Shown here: positions 56,636 through 63,953 of the stretch, in pieces
Layout of the letters: every line of letters starts with the position of its first letter
Position numbering within the stretch: the first letter of the stretch is position 1
Source of the DNA: a virus
Direction: 5' to 3' (one strand)
Virus record (IMG/VR): IMGVR_UViG_3300010371_000029
Location: 62,001-126,000 of that record
DNA: 64,000 nt
The notes under the pieces: model-generated
Databases searched by the model: none
The model's input: only the letters and a program-made list of their open reading frames with translations
Told to the model about the DNA's origin: nothing
Position numbers and translations under genes: made by a program

Positions 56636-58660
56636 TTATAGATAGGCAGCCGAACCGTAATCGGGAAGATTTTGACGTGGAAAACCTTTAACATTAGAAA
56701 AAGCCCAGCAACTTCCGTAGGAAATCATTCTAGCAGCTATATCAGCATGAATTTTAAATGCTCCTTGAGGCATTTCCCATTCACCCATAGGGCCAGAATT
56801 CCATCTGAATCCCCAACTCTGTTGAACTAGAAAATTTGGTTCGCTCTCACGATAATCACAGGCGGTCCATGCCATACAATTATGTGTTGCTACACCTTCT
56901 GCTATATACGAATTAACGTCTGCTACTTCAATATTGTAAACTTCCCCACAATAATTTTCTTTTTCTAAGATTTTAATAGGGTGAGCTAAATAATTCTTAT
57001 AAAAAAATCTAGCTCGTTTAACCTTATTTTCACTCCATTCAACACTCCAAACAGCTTTTGAATTAGGATATGCTTCTCCAGCTTTCCTTTGTTTACAAGA
57101 AATTGTAACATGGTTACCAAAACTAACTAAAATATGAAAAATTTGATAAGCAAGTTTTTTGGAAATAGTATTTATTCTGAATCTATCAGGAGATTTTCTT
57201 ATAAGGCATCCGTCTCCTGCGAAAATCCCATCTATAACAGATTGTAAATCCCAACCATAATAAAGAAATTCTGGAATTTTCTTATTAATTGCTCCAGAAT
57301 TAAACCATTCTCTAAAAGCTCTTGCAACTATAGCAGAATAAACTCTAATCCTTACATAAGTATCATATTCATACAAATATGCCTTAACTCCTAACAATTC
57401 AAACGCTTTCATTGCCCTTTTTATTGTAATATTCTCTTTAATACCAATGGTAAGACTAATTCTATGATTTTTAGTAGAATCGCCATCAGCAATAAATAAT
57501 CCAAATAACCATGCTAATTCAGAATTTGGTTCAGTAATCTTATTAGGTATATTTTTTACGCTTTTACCACCCAAATCAAATTCAGGGAGATGAATTTTTT
57601 CAGAATTTATATTGATTGAAGGAGTTAGAAGGTAATCTCCAATTTGCAAATCTTCAGCTTTAACCCAAAGAGGGGTTTCTTGTATCCAAGTAATTGGTTT
57701 AGAACGAACAGCTAAACCTCCTTCATCAACAAAAATACGTGGCAATTTTACAGATTTTAAAACTTTTCTCAAAATGAGAACTGGATGCTCTACCGTTAAA
57801 GAAAATTTATTTAATCCTTCGCCTTTTATAGAAATTAGCTGACCAATATAATTATGTTTAAATGTTTTAGTTACTTTATGTAATTTACCATCATGACCAA
57901 AAACTTCTTCACCACTTTGAATCTCTTGTATAAAACGATTAGTTATACCAGAAACTAGACAATTTTCTAAATAACAATGTGACCAACTTCCTTGAGGTCT
58001 AGAAAATCCATCTTTATCTCTTACATTACTAAAACCTTGATTACTACATACAGCTAGTCCATATCCATTAGCAATCGCATCTGCCGCCTCATCTAATGAA
58101 CGAACTAAACTTATTGTACCAACCTGATTTTTAATAGCTTCTTCTATAATTTCTCGCGGAATACCTTGAGTACCCCAACGGGTTCCTTTACTAGAATCAT
58201 AAACTGTAAGGTCAACACTACCATATTTCTTTCTAAGTACCACGCCGCCTTTTTGGTGAACAAATTGCGCAGCAGTTACTCCAGCCATGCCTGCGCCACC
58301 ATAACCTCTAGACCCATATATAGCCTCACTTGCCCCTCTTACCAACCAATCCTCAGGAGCACCTTTAATATCTATCTGAACGGCTCTAGAAACATCAACG
58401 GCATTTCTTGTGCCCATGGAGACACAATCGCCGGTGGTCTGGGCTTCAGAGTAAGCATTTTTGTCAAATTTTATAACGCTTTTAAATGGTAGACTAAGTT
58501 TACCTTTAGCACTCCCACTAAGGTCTGGAGCAGCTTCCCCAAATAGTGGCATCGGTAATTCTGAGAGTATTTTATCTGTTTGGTCTTGGTCGAAATGAGA
58601 ACCGGTTAGACCGTTAGAATAAGCGTTCAGCAAATCTTTAGGAGTTTGGAAGTCTGACAT
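56636..58660 (-). CDS. papain-like protein interrupted by an intein
   Basis: The 674-residue ORF encodes a papain-like extein of about 308 residues. Catalytic elements are Gln73 and Cys79 in EAQTTGDCVSMG and His228 in GSWSH. The third triad position reads QQSWG (Gln614) instead of NSWG. The intein begins directly after His228; the joined sequence SHCMAWTACDY aligns with GHCVVLTGYN of the intact papain at 51722. A promoter-like element lies 39 bases before the start. Confidence 0.88.
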   Translation of the reverse strand: MSDFQTPKDLLNAYSNGLTGSHFDQDQTDKILSELPMPLFGEAAPDLSGSAKGKLSLPFKSVIKFDKNAYSEAQTTGDCVSMGTRNAVDVSRAVQIDIKGAPEDWLVRGASEAIYGSRGYGGAGMAGVTAAQFVHQKGGVVLRKKYGSVDLTVYDSSKGTRWGTQGIPREIIEEAIKNQVGTISLVRSLDEAADAIANGYGLAVCSNQGFSNVRDKDGFSRPQGSWSHCYLENCLVSGITNRFIQEIQSGEEVFGHDGKLHKVTKTFKHNYIGQLISIKGEGLNKFSLTVEHPVLILRKVLKSVKLPRIFVDEGGLAVRSKPITWIQETPLWVKAEDLQIGDYLLTPSININSEKIHLPEFDLGGKSVKNIPNKITEPNSELAWLFGLFIADGDSTKNHRISLTIGIKENITIKRAMKAFELLGVKAYLYEYDTYVRIRVYSAIVARAFREWFNSGAINKKIPEFLYYGWDLQSVIDGIFAGDGCLIRKSPDRFRINTISKKLAYQIFHILVSFGNHVTISCKQRKAGEAYPNSKAVWSVEWSENKVKRARFFYKNYLAHPIKILEKENYCGEVYNIEVADVNSYIAEGVATHNCMAWTACDYRESEPNFLVQQSWGFRWNSGPMGEWEMPQGAFKIHADIAARMISYGSCWAFSNVKGFPRQNLPDYGSAAYL
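56879..57976 (-). mobile_element. intein with LAGLIDADG endonuclease in papain-like protein
   Basis: It starts at Cys229 (CYLENCLVSGITNRFIQEIQ) and ends GVATHN before Cys595 (CMAWTA), about 366 residues. Cys234 is an alternative first residue but would leave five extra extein residues. Block B is LTVEHPVLIL. LAGLIDADG motifs are LFGLFIADGDS and VIDGIFAGDGCL. Splicing residues are complete. Confidence 0.9.
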
Positions 58661-58698
58661 GATTTATTTTTTTATTAAGGTGACATATTCCCAAATCC

Positions 58699-58727
58699 TT
58701 TAAAAACAAGAAGTTAAGTGATGTCAA
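58699..58727 (-). promoter_or_regulatory. possible sigma-70-like promoter of papain-intein gene
   Basis: On the minus strand a perfect TTGACA is followed after 17 bases by TTTAAA, 39 bases upstream of the gene start. The -10 match is only fair. It lies in one of the few intergenic gaps (58661-58739). Confidence 0.5.
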
Positions 58728-58739
58728 TAAAGTATAAAA

Positions 58740-59279
58740 TTAACGGGCGGCGTAAGCCGCATATTTGAGGGCGTGAAATAGCTTAAAAAGGTTAGACTTA
58801 TCGTCGGACGTGAGCGTCTTAGCTTGGAGGGGCACCACCGTCATGATGGTCGAATCAACCGCTTTAGCAAGCCCATCGTATTGGCCTTTTAACCCTTCAT
58901 TGCCTAGACAGAGCGCCCCAGCCTCAGAATTATATCGGCGCACATCATCATTAGTTTTTAAATATACTTTATCCATACTGTTAGGGGGGTCAACTAAAAG
59001 AATGTCCGCGAATGCGCCCCAGAAATCCCCAAGGTGGGTACAGTCACTTTCGCGATTTCTAGAAGAGTCCTTCGGACCATTCCGAAGGATTGTGGTAATG
59101 GGGGCAACTAAGTTAGAAAGAGATACAACATTTCCGTTTACGGTTACGCTCCCAGGTTTTTCAACATTTATAACAGGAGTCGGCCCCGGTAGATTTAACC
59201 CGAGTTCTGATTGGTGGGTATAGCCAAACCACGCCAATCCTATAAGAGCAAAGACCTTCCAGTCCAGTTTACTTTGCAT
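58740..59279 (-). CDS. membrane-anchored or secreted protein, 179 aa
   Basis: An N-terminal hydrophobic segment (WKVFALIGLAWFGYTHQ) could be a signal anchor. The remaining domain is mixed (VEKPGSVTVNGNVVSLSNLV, CTHLGDFWGAFADILL). No family recognised. It forms a group with the next two genes, possibly envelope or lysis-related. Confidence 0.65.
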   Translation of the reverse strand: MQSKLDWKVFALIGLAWFGYTHQSELGLNLPGPTPVINVEKPGSVTVNGNVVSLSNLVAPITTILRNGPKDSSRNRESDCTHLGDFWGAFADILLVDPPNSMDKVYLKTNDDVRRYNSEAGALCLGNEGLKGQYDGLAKAVDSTIMTVVPLQAKTLTSDDKSNLFKLFHALKYAAYAAR

Positions 59280-59682
59280 TCTTGGGCTCCTGCTTCAACA
59301 GGAACGGGAAAACCTCATCGAGCTTGTCTTCGGCAGTTGTGCCGGCCAAGCTCTTTTTAAGAATATTAAACTGCTTAACGGCGGTTACCACCTTATCTTC
59401 TTGATTATTGCTACTTTCCAAAAGTAGCGGAAAGACTTCCTCTAACTTTGCTTCTGCTGGAGTACCGGCTAGTGTGGACTTAAATTCATTAAATTCGCGT
59501 ACAGATGCCAGGAGTGGAGCTTCTGGAATGGGCGCGGGAGGAGGACTTTTCTGAGGAAGTTTAATTTTAGCCGCATTCGCGGCAATATAAGAAAATAGCC
59601 ATGTGGCGTGGTCCTTAAAGAGCATCACCACAATAAAGCCGAAAACCCCAAAGAACATGATTTGAGTTGCGTTTAAATTCAT
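59269..59682 (-). CDS. membrane protein with internal repeat
   Basis: After a transmembrane helix (IMFFGVFGFIVVMLF) and a Pro-rich linker (QKSPPPAPIPEAP), two about 30-residue copies follow: VREFNEFKSTLAGTPAEAKL with EEVFPLLLE, and VKQFNILKKSLAGTTAEDKL with DEVFPFLLK. The repeats suggest a recent duplication. Function unknown. Confidence 0.68.
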   Translation of the reverse strand: MNLNATQIMFFGVFGFIVVMLFKDHATWLFSYIAANAAKIKLPQKSPPPAPIPEAPLLASVREFNEFKSTLAGTPAEAKLEEVFPLLLESSNNQEDKVVTAVKQFNILKKSLAGTTAEDKLDEVFPFLLKQEPKNAK

Positions 59683-60032
59683 GAAAGATTTCCTAATACG
59701 GTGGTTATAGTTATATAAAGCTTATTTACCAAAGCCATAAAAGCCGGTTGTACTATAAGATTGACACTAGATTGAAGAAAACTTGGTACATATTTAAGTA
59801 CAATTGGGGAAAGGACTTCCGTATAAAATTGACTAAAAGCGGTAGTAATTAATGCTTGATTTGTGGTGCCGGGCACATTTAAATCTGAGTAAATAGCAAT
59901 AAAACCTTCTACTGCTTGATGAACAATAGATATAAGCCCAACAACACCCAACTTTTTACCTTGGGTTTGAGCCTGGAATTGGGCTATAAGAGCCTGAACT
60001 TGTTGGGCAGCGTCGGAATAAAGGTCACTCAC
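59679..60032 (-). CDS. hydrophobic helical protein, 117 aa
   Basis: GTG start at 60032 with GAGGAAAG upstream. Amphipathic helices rich in Ala, Ile and Val (LGVVGLISIVHQAVEGFIAI, ALVNKLYITITTVLG). It might be membrane-associated or holin-like, but nothing specific shows this. Confidence 0.6.
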   Translation of the reverse strand: MSDLYSDAAQQVQALIAQFQAQTQGKKLGVVGLISIVHQAVEGFIAIYSDLNVPGTTNQALITTAFSQFYTEVLSPIVLKYVPSFLQSSVNLIVQPAFMALVNKLYITITTVLGNLS

Positions 60033-60108
60033 ACTTTCCTCTTTTCTTTTAAAATTGTTTGAACCGAAAGGTTATACACCGGTCTCGCTATCGCTCGACC
60101 TTTTATTT

Positions 60109-60666
60109 TTAGTTTCCAGCTAAGAAAGACTGGTCTAAGAATAGCCACCTAGATGAACATAATCCTTCTATAGAGGGGGATTCATCTACTAATGTTAAAT
60201 ATGATTTTAAATCGTCAAAACTTCCGAACATTGTATTTATATCTCCAAGCGAAAACGCCCAATCTGGTATATTTTCAATACCCTCATTACACACCAACAA
60301 TAAAGGTTTTTTTTGCCTATTACTCGTTATAAGCTCTTCTACAGTACCAAAAACTGAAGCCCCAAGAGGTAAGTAACATATAATAGCGTCTGAAATATCA
60401 CAAAATCTTAAATCAACATTTCTTATTTTACGCATTATATTAGCTAACTCAGAAAAATTTTTCTCCTTTTTTAATATTACACGTCTTTGTCTAGCATCAT
60501 CAGATTCTAATCCTATTGAACATGGTTTATTGAGAGGGTCTATAAATATAGCTCCTCTTTTTTTTAACCAAATTCCCATATCAATTCTCCAATTAGAAGC
60601 GTCATTATTAGACACTCTGTCAATCGGGCCACATCCGTAAAATCGAAAATTTCTTAATCTTCCCAT
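60109..60666 (-). CDS. nucleoside 2-deoxyribosyltransferase-like protein
   Basis: A 185-residue Rossmann-like protein with AIICYLPLGASVFGTVEELI, the pattern of nucleoside deoxyribosyltransferases (a GT-x-x-E substrate site), plus FIDPLNKP near the start. It could process nucleosides or NAD-like compounds. Catalysis is inferred from the motif only. Confidence 0.6.
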   Translation of the reverse strand: MGRLRNFRFYGCGPIDRVSNNDASNWRIDMGIWLKKRGAIFIDPLNKPCSIGLESDDARQRRVILKKEKNFSELANIMRKIRNVDLRFCDISDAIICYLPLGASVFGTVEELITSNRQKKPLLLVCNEGIENIPDWAFSLGDINTMFGSFDDLKSYLTLVDESPSIEGLCSSRWLFLDQSFLAGN

Positions 60667-60670
60667 ATTG

Positions 60671-61579
60671 TTAAACCATAGTTAAAGTTTTCCTTGGCCT
60701 GTTTCTAGATAAATAACCGTTTCCTTCGTGAATTATAATATTAGCATTTAAGTTTGTATTATTCATTCTAATCCTATATTTATCTTGTAAGAATTGGAGG
60801 TTCCATTTTCTTTCTAAATTCCAGTCTGGATTAAATATATTAAGTATGTTTCTTCTTGTTATAAGAGCTTTTTGTCCAGTTATATCAAAATGATAAACAT
60901 TTCTATATTTTTTAATATTTAAATGATTAAGTATGTTATCAGTTATATAATTTAAAAGTTCTTTTATCCATTCCATTAATGCTTTTGTGCCCATAAAACA
61001 CATTCTAAAATGTCCTTTATTATCAATTACTGCACTGCCATCGCCATTAAAATGACCAATACAAAAACTAATTGATTCTTGTAAACTTAATTTAATTGGA
61101 GGTTGTAAAGTAAAAGTTTTATTATCAGTTATATTAAAATTATCACGTAAATTATTAACCCATTGTCTAGAAGATACCATTAATCTCGCCATTTTGGACT
61201 CATTACCATTTTTCCATGTTGAAGCATAATATATTGGTTGAGTTCCTTCAAAATGCTCTCTAAATTTTATTAACACATCTTCATCTCTAATACTAAGACC
61301 CAAATCGACTCTTGGCCAAGGATTTGACGTAATAGCACCGTCAGCACTTAAAAAACCAGCCCAATAGGAATTTACAAGATTAATATCTTCAAAAAAGGCG
61401 TCATTAAAAGAATGAATTCTTCTACATAATCTACTCTTTAAACCTAATTTTTGGACCCTTCCACGAATAGCGTTTTTTGTTCTATTAGGGAGAAGTTCTA
61501 ATATTTTACAAAGTGGTATTTTACCATAAAAACTATGCAATATCTCATCTTCTTTATTTGTCCACACGGTATAAGGCAT
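60671..61579 (-). CDS. LAGLIDADG homing endonuclease with Myb/SANT-like N-terminus
   Basis: The 302-residue protein starts with a SANT/Myb-like helix-turn-helix (WTNKEDEILHSFYGKIPL, RTKNAIRGRVQKLGL), then two LAGLIDADG motifs (NSYWAGFLSADGAI and SFCIGHFNGDGSAV). Free-standing. AAGGAG lies before ATG 61579. It lies between a deoxyribosyltransferase-like gene and a terminator. Confidence 0.88.
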   Translation of the reverse strand: MPYTVWTNKEDEILHSFYGKIPLCKILELLPNRTKNAIRGRVQKLGLKSRLCRRIHSFNDAFFEDINLVNSYWAGFLSADGAITSNPWPRVDLGLSIRDEDVLIKFREHFEGTQPIYYASTWKNGNESKMARLMVSSRQWVNNLRDNFNITDNKTFTLQPPIKLSLQESISFCIGHFNGDGSAVIDNKGHFRMCFMGTKALMEWIKELLNYITDNILNHLNIKKYRNVYHFDITGQKALITRRNILNIFNPDWNLERKWNLQFLQDKYRIRMNNTNLNANIIIHEGNGYLSRNRPRKTLTMV

Positions 61580-61651
61580 ATTTTCTCCTTAATCTATAAA
61601 TATTCTTTTCTATATCATATTAGCCTCCAATTCTATAAACATCAACCCAAT

Positions 61652-61686
61652 AAAAAAGCCTAGCCAAAAATTTTGGCTAGGCTTTA
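61652..61686 (-). terminator. rho-independent terminator
   Basis: AGCCTAGCCAAAA and TTTTGGCTAGGCT form a 13-bp hairpin followed on the minus strand by TTTTTTATT. It ends transcription after the 61712-62251 gene and separates it from the endonuclease gene. Confidence 0.88.
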
Positions 61687-61711
61687 AAATATTCAAATTG
61701 CTTATTAAAGA

Positions 61712-62251
61712 TTAATCTGTAAGTGCCGCCTGTGCTGTTTTAGTAGGCACAAGTGAGCCAGTCATTTGTCTTACATAATTTGGGACCTTCCTAGTCGGGA
61801 AGAATGCCTTACTTCCACCCCCCTGTATAATACCTTGCCAGCTATCAACGGATACACTAGGAGTGGTAAGAAAATTTCCTGTACTGTAGGACCAATCTGC
61901 CTGGGATTGTAAAAGCGACTCAATTCCGGTTACTTTATAGTTTCCGATATCGGTCTCCGGCTGGTTCGCGCCACCTAAAAGGCTAGAACTAATAACTTGA
62001 ATACTGTATTTTCCGGCAACTTGGTTTGCTATGCCCGTGGCATTAGAAACTGTGGCCGTACCTTCTTGAGAGGCTACTTTAACAGTATTACCATAATTTG
62101 CGGTGTGGAAACCTAGAATAGAAGTGCTAGGGACCGAAGTAACGGCGGTAGAAGTTGTGCCACCTAGAACCACTGTAGCACCATTGTCTTGGAAAGAACC
62201 GCCTTTAGTTGTAGTAACGTTGCGCTTAGCGCCGAGAAGCTCTGTAGCCAT
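61712..62251 (-). CDS. possible structural or highly expressed protein, 179 aa
   Basis: A Ser/Thr/Gly-rich protein of 179 residues with no signal peptide (MATELLGAKRNVTTTKGGSF; VSVDSWQGIIQGGGSKAFFP). It has its own good promoter (62293-62321) and terminators on both sides, unlike almost every other gene here. This suggests a separately and strongly transcribed gene, such as a virion protein. No family recognised. Confidence 0.72.
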   Translation of the reverse strand: MATELLGAKRNVTTTKGGSFQDNGATVVLGGTTSTAVTSVPSTSILGFHTANYGNTVKVASQEGTATVSNATGIANQVAGKYSIQVISSSLLGGANQPETDIGNYKVTGIESLLQSQADWSYSTGNFLTTPSVSVDSWQGIIQGGGSKAFFPTRKVPNYVRQMTGSLVPTKTAQAALTD

Positions 62252-62292
62252 TTATAAATAACCTTTTGGTTGGTATGGGTCCTGCCTTCCTT

Positions 62293-62321
62293 ATAATATA
62301 TAGTCGGTGCCTGGGTGTAAA
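62293..62321 (-). promoter_or_regulatory. sigma-70-like promoter of 61712-62251 gene
   Basis: On the minus strand TTTACA is followed after exactly 17 bases by TATTAT. Transcription would start near 62286, with a short leader containing AACC-AAAA-GGTT before the ATG. Confidence 0.7.
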
Positions 62322-62367
62322 TACACAAAAATAATAGTAAATGGGATAATTTTAATGGAAATTTTAA

Positions 62368-62390
62368 TAAAAAAGAGCGGTAAGCCGCCC
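62368..62390 (-). terminator. rho-independent terminator
   Basis: On the minus strand GGGCGG-CTTA-CCGCTC (one G-U pair) is followed by TTTTTTATT. It begins at the stop codon of the 62390-62557 gene and insulates the next promoter. Confidence 0.82.
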
Positions 62391-62557
62391 TAATCCCAAA
62401 TAATTAACTCATCCGGTCTATAGTGGCCCCTATCTATTTCTACTTGAATTTCTCTATCATTGAATTCTAAATCAATATCCCCAATTTCAAGGTCGGGCGA
62501 TATACCCTTTTCTTTAAGAAGGGCATCAACTTTTCGCTTAAATTCATTCCAAGTCAT
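62390..62557 (-). CDS. hypothetical protein, 55 aa
   Basis: ATG 62557 to TAG 62390 encodes MTWNEFKRKVDALLKEKGIS then an acidic strand region (IGDIDLEFNDREIQVEI) and HYRPDELIIWD. Followed directly by a terminator. No family recognised. Confidence 0.62.
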   Translation of the reverse strand: MTWNEFKRKVDALLKEKGISPDLEIGDIDLEFNDREIQVEIDRGHYRPDELIIWD

Positions 62558-62584
62558 GGGTTAACGTCTCCAAAACTAAAGAGT

Positions 62585-62800
62585 TTAATCATTTTTGTGA
62601 CGGTATAAAGGGGGGAATATAGTGAAAAATACTAATATAACAACTACTATTAAAATTGAAGTAATAATAGTGGGACCGTCACCTGAATTATGGAAAGATT
62701 GTGTGGGCGAACTTGAAGAATTATTTGTATCCCAAATTGGGTTCATTGGGTTAAAGGGGCTTAAGGGACTGATAGGGTTAGTGGGGTCTAGTAAATCCAT
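62585..62800 (-). CDS. small membrane protein with Pro/Asn-rich N-terminus
   Basis: The 71-residue protein has a low-complexity N-terminus (DPTNPISPLSPFNPMNPI) and a C-terminal membrane helix (IITSILIVVVILVFFTIF). It belongs to a cluster of small membrane proteins. The plus-strand ORF across it is a shadow. Confidence 0.58.
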   Translation of the reverse strand: MDLLDPTNPISPLSPFNPMNPIWDTNNSSSSPTQSFHNSGDGPTIITSILIVVVILVFFTIFPPLYRHKND

Positions 62801-62812
62801 AAAACTGTACCT

Positions 62813-62905
62813 TTATTGTTTCGCGGCCCAAAATGCTAGAAGAACCGATAATATTATAGTAAAGGCGATTAATATTATTACTACAAATAATTTAACGGTG
62901 AACAT
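62813..62905 (-). CDS. tiny membrane peptide, 30 aa
   Basis: ATG 62905 to TAA 62813 encodes MFTVKLFVVIILIAFTIILS plus ten, one helix. It lies 3 bases after the next peptide gene. Function unknown. Confidence 0.42.
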   Translation of the reverse strand: MFTVKLFVVIILIAFTIILSVLLAFWAAKQ

Positions 62906-62908
62906 CAA

Positions 62909-62983
62909 TTATTGTCCGTGGACAAGGATAGTTAAGAAAGAAAGTATCAGTACAATGGCCGCGAAGACAAGAATATCGCCCAT
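62909..62983 (-). CDS. tiny membrane peptide, 24 aa
   Basis: ATG 62983 with AAGGA upstream to TAA 62909 encodes MGDILVFAAIVLILSFLTIL plus VHGQ, one helix. A second one lies just downstream. Confidence 0.42.
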   Translation of the reverse strand: MGDILVFAAIVLILSFLTILVHGQ

Positions 62984-62994
62984 AGAATTTTTCC

Positions 62995-63237
62995 TTAATT
63001 ATGAGCCCATTCCCGTATATGACGCCCAAAACGTTTCTGGGCGAAAGCTTCATCTCGCCAAACGAACCATAAAGCATAGAAGAAACCGGGAAAATGAAGG
63101 AAAAGTCCTAGGATGAAAGCTATAACAATCTGGGCGGAAGTGCCACCTTTAACGGCTGTAACCGTGGGTGGGCCGACTAATGGGACGAATGCGCCGATAG
63201 ATAGAAGGAGATTCCAGATTAGATAGATTAGGGGCAT
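62995..63237 (-). CDS. membrane protein, YqaE/Pmp3-like
   Basis: An 80-residue protein with two membrane helices (YLIWNLLLSIGAFVPLVG and VIAFILGLFLHFPGFFYALW). The spacing and PG-x-x-(H/Y)A pattern resemble the YqaE/Pmp3 (UPF0057) family. A basic C-terminal tail follows. Tentative family call. Confidence 0.6.
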   Translation of the reverse strand: MPLIYLIWNLLLSIGAFVPLVGPPTVTAVKGGTSAQIVIAFILGLFLHFPGFFYALWFVWRDEAFAQKRFGRHIREWAHN

Positions 63238-63247
63238 AGGGGGCCTT

Positions 63248-63901
63248 TCATTTTTTGCCGAGAATATTTTCTAGAATATTACAATTTTTTAATTTTACAC
63301 CAATCGCGCCAGCCGCTTCAAAAAACTGAACATGTTGGGGGGAATATATCCGTCCCTGTGCTGTTATTTTTAACTTCGATAATCGTGTTAGCGATTCTAT
63401 GAATATAGCGTGTTCTGCTGTATCATCTGTCAGAAACCCAGACCCAGAAACAACTTCGGTAAATTCCAATTCTTCAAGTAGCTCCCTAAGTTGTAATATC
63501 TCAGGGTCATTATAGTTAACATAATCAAAACAAGGTCTAAGCTTAACCCGGTGGTCCGCGCAAATATTTAGGAGAAGCATTAACTCCTCCTTTAAAACTT
63601 TCCAATACTTATTTTTAATGAAATAAGGATTTATAAGGGTTTCAATCATCCCCGCGCCAGATTTAATGGCGTCTAGGACCATGTGCCCCTTAATTTTAGG
63701 AAGGGATACCCCATAAGGGTAGTCTATGATGGAACATAGTTCAAGCTGTTTCTTGTGGGTGACGAGGTAGTCTTTAATTAGACCGATATAGATAGGAAGG
63801 GTAGAAAATCTCGACACCCCGTAATTTATGGCCGCTACTACATTATCTAGGACCCTAATATCTAGGGCATCCCGGTCGTAGAAGGAAAGTTCTATATTCA
63901 G
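63248..63901 (-). CDS. DeoC-like TIM-barrel aldolase homologue, probable CTG start
   Basis: The GTG at 63817 gives 189 residues, but the frame continues upstream to CTG 63901 with GAGGAG 6 bases before it, restoring a barrel start (MNIELSFYDRDALDIRVLDN). It has strands CSIIDYPYGVS, AIKSGAGMIETLINP and LRPCFDYV, resembling deoxyribose-phosphate aldolase. The catalytic Lys of the usual KTSTGF loop is not visible (VVSGSGFLTDD). Role in nucleoside metabolism is likely but unproven. Confidence 0.68.
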   Translation of the reverse strand: MNIELSFYDRDALDIRVLDNVVAAINYGVSRFSTLPIYIGLIKDYLVTHKKQLELCSIIDYPYGVSLPKIKGHMVLDAIKSGAGMIETLINPYFIKNKYWKVLKEELMLLLNICADHRVKLRPCFDYVNYNDPEILQLRELLEELEFTEVVSGSGFLTDDTAEHAIFIESLTRLSKLKITAQGRIYSPQHVQFFEAAGAIGVKLKNCNILENILGKK

Positions 63902-63914
63902 AGGGGGCTCCTCT
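63900..63914 (-). promoter_or_regulatory. Shine-Dalgarno hairpin before CTG start
   Basis: On the coding strand AGAGG-AGCCC-CCTCT is a perfect 5-bp stem. Its right arm runs into the CTG start of the DeoC-like gene, so Shine-Dalgarno and start codon are both partly paired. Confidence 0.5.
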
Positions 63915-63918
63915 TAAA

Positions 63919-63944
63919 AGGATTTTGGGTACTCCAAAAATCCT
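63919..63944 (-). terminator. possible terminator hairpin
   Basis: On the minus strand AGGATTTTTGG-AGTA-CCCAAAATCCT forms a stem with small mismatches followed by TTTTAA. It may end the gene that leaves the right edge. Confidence 0.45.
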
Positions 63945-63953
63945 ATACACCGA

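Noticed and set aside
56879-57961. Intein in the papain-like gene starting at Cys234
   Set aside because: That choice would leave YLEN plus Cys beside the catalytic His; starting at Cys229 restores the alignment with the intact papain at 51722.
62622-63116. Long plus-strand ORF, 164 codons
   Set aside because: It runs antisense across four minus-strand genes, shows no family and reads as a shadow of their codons.
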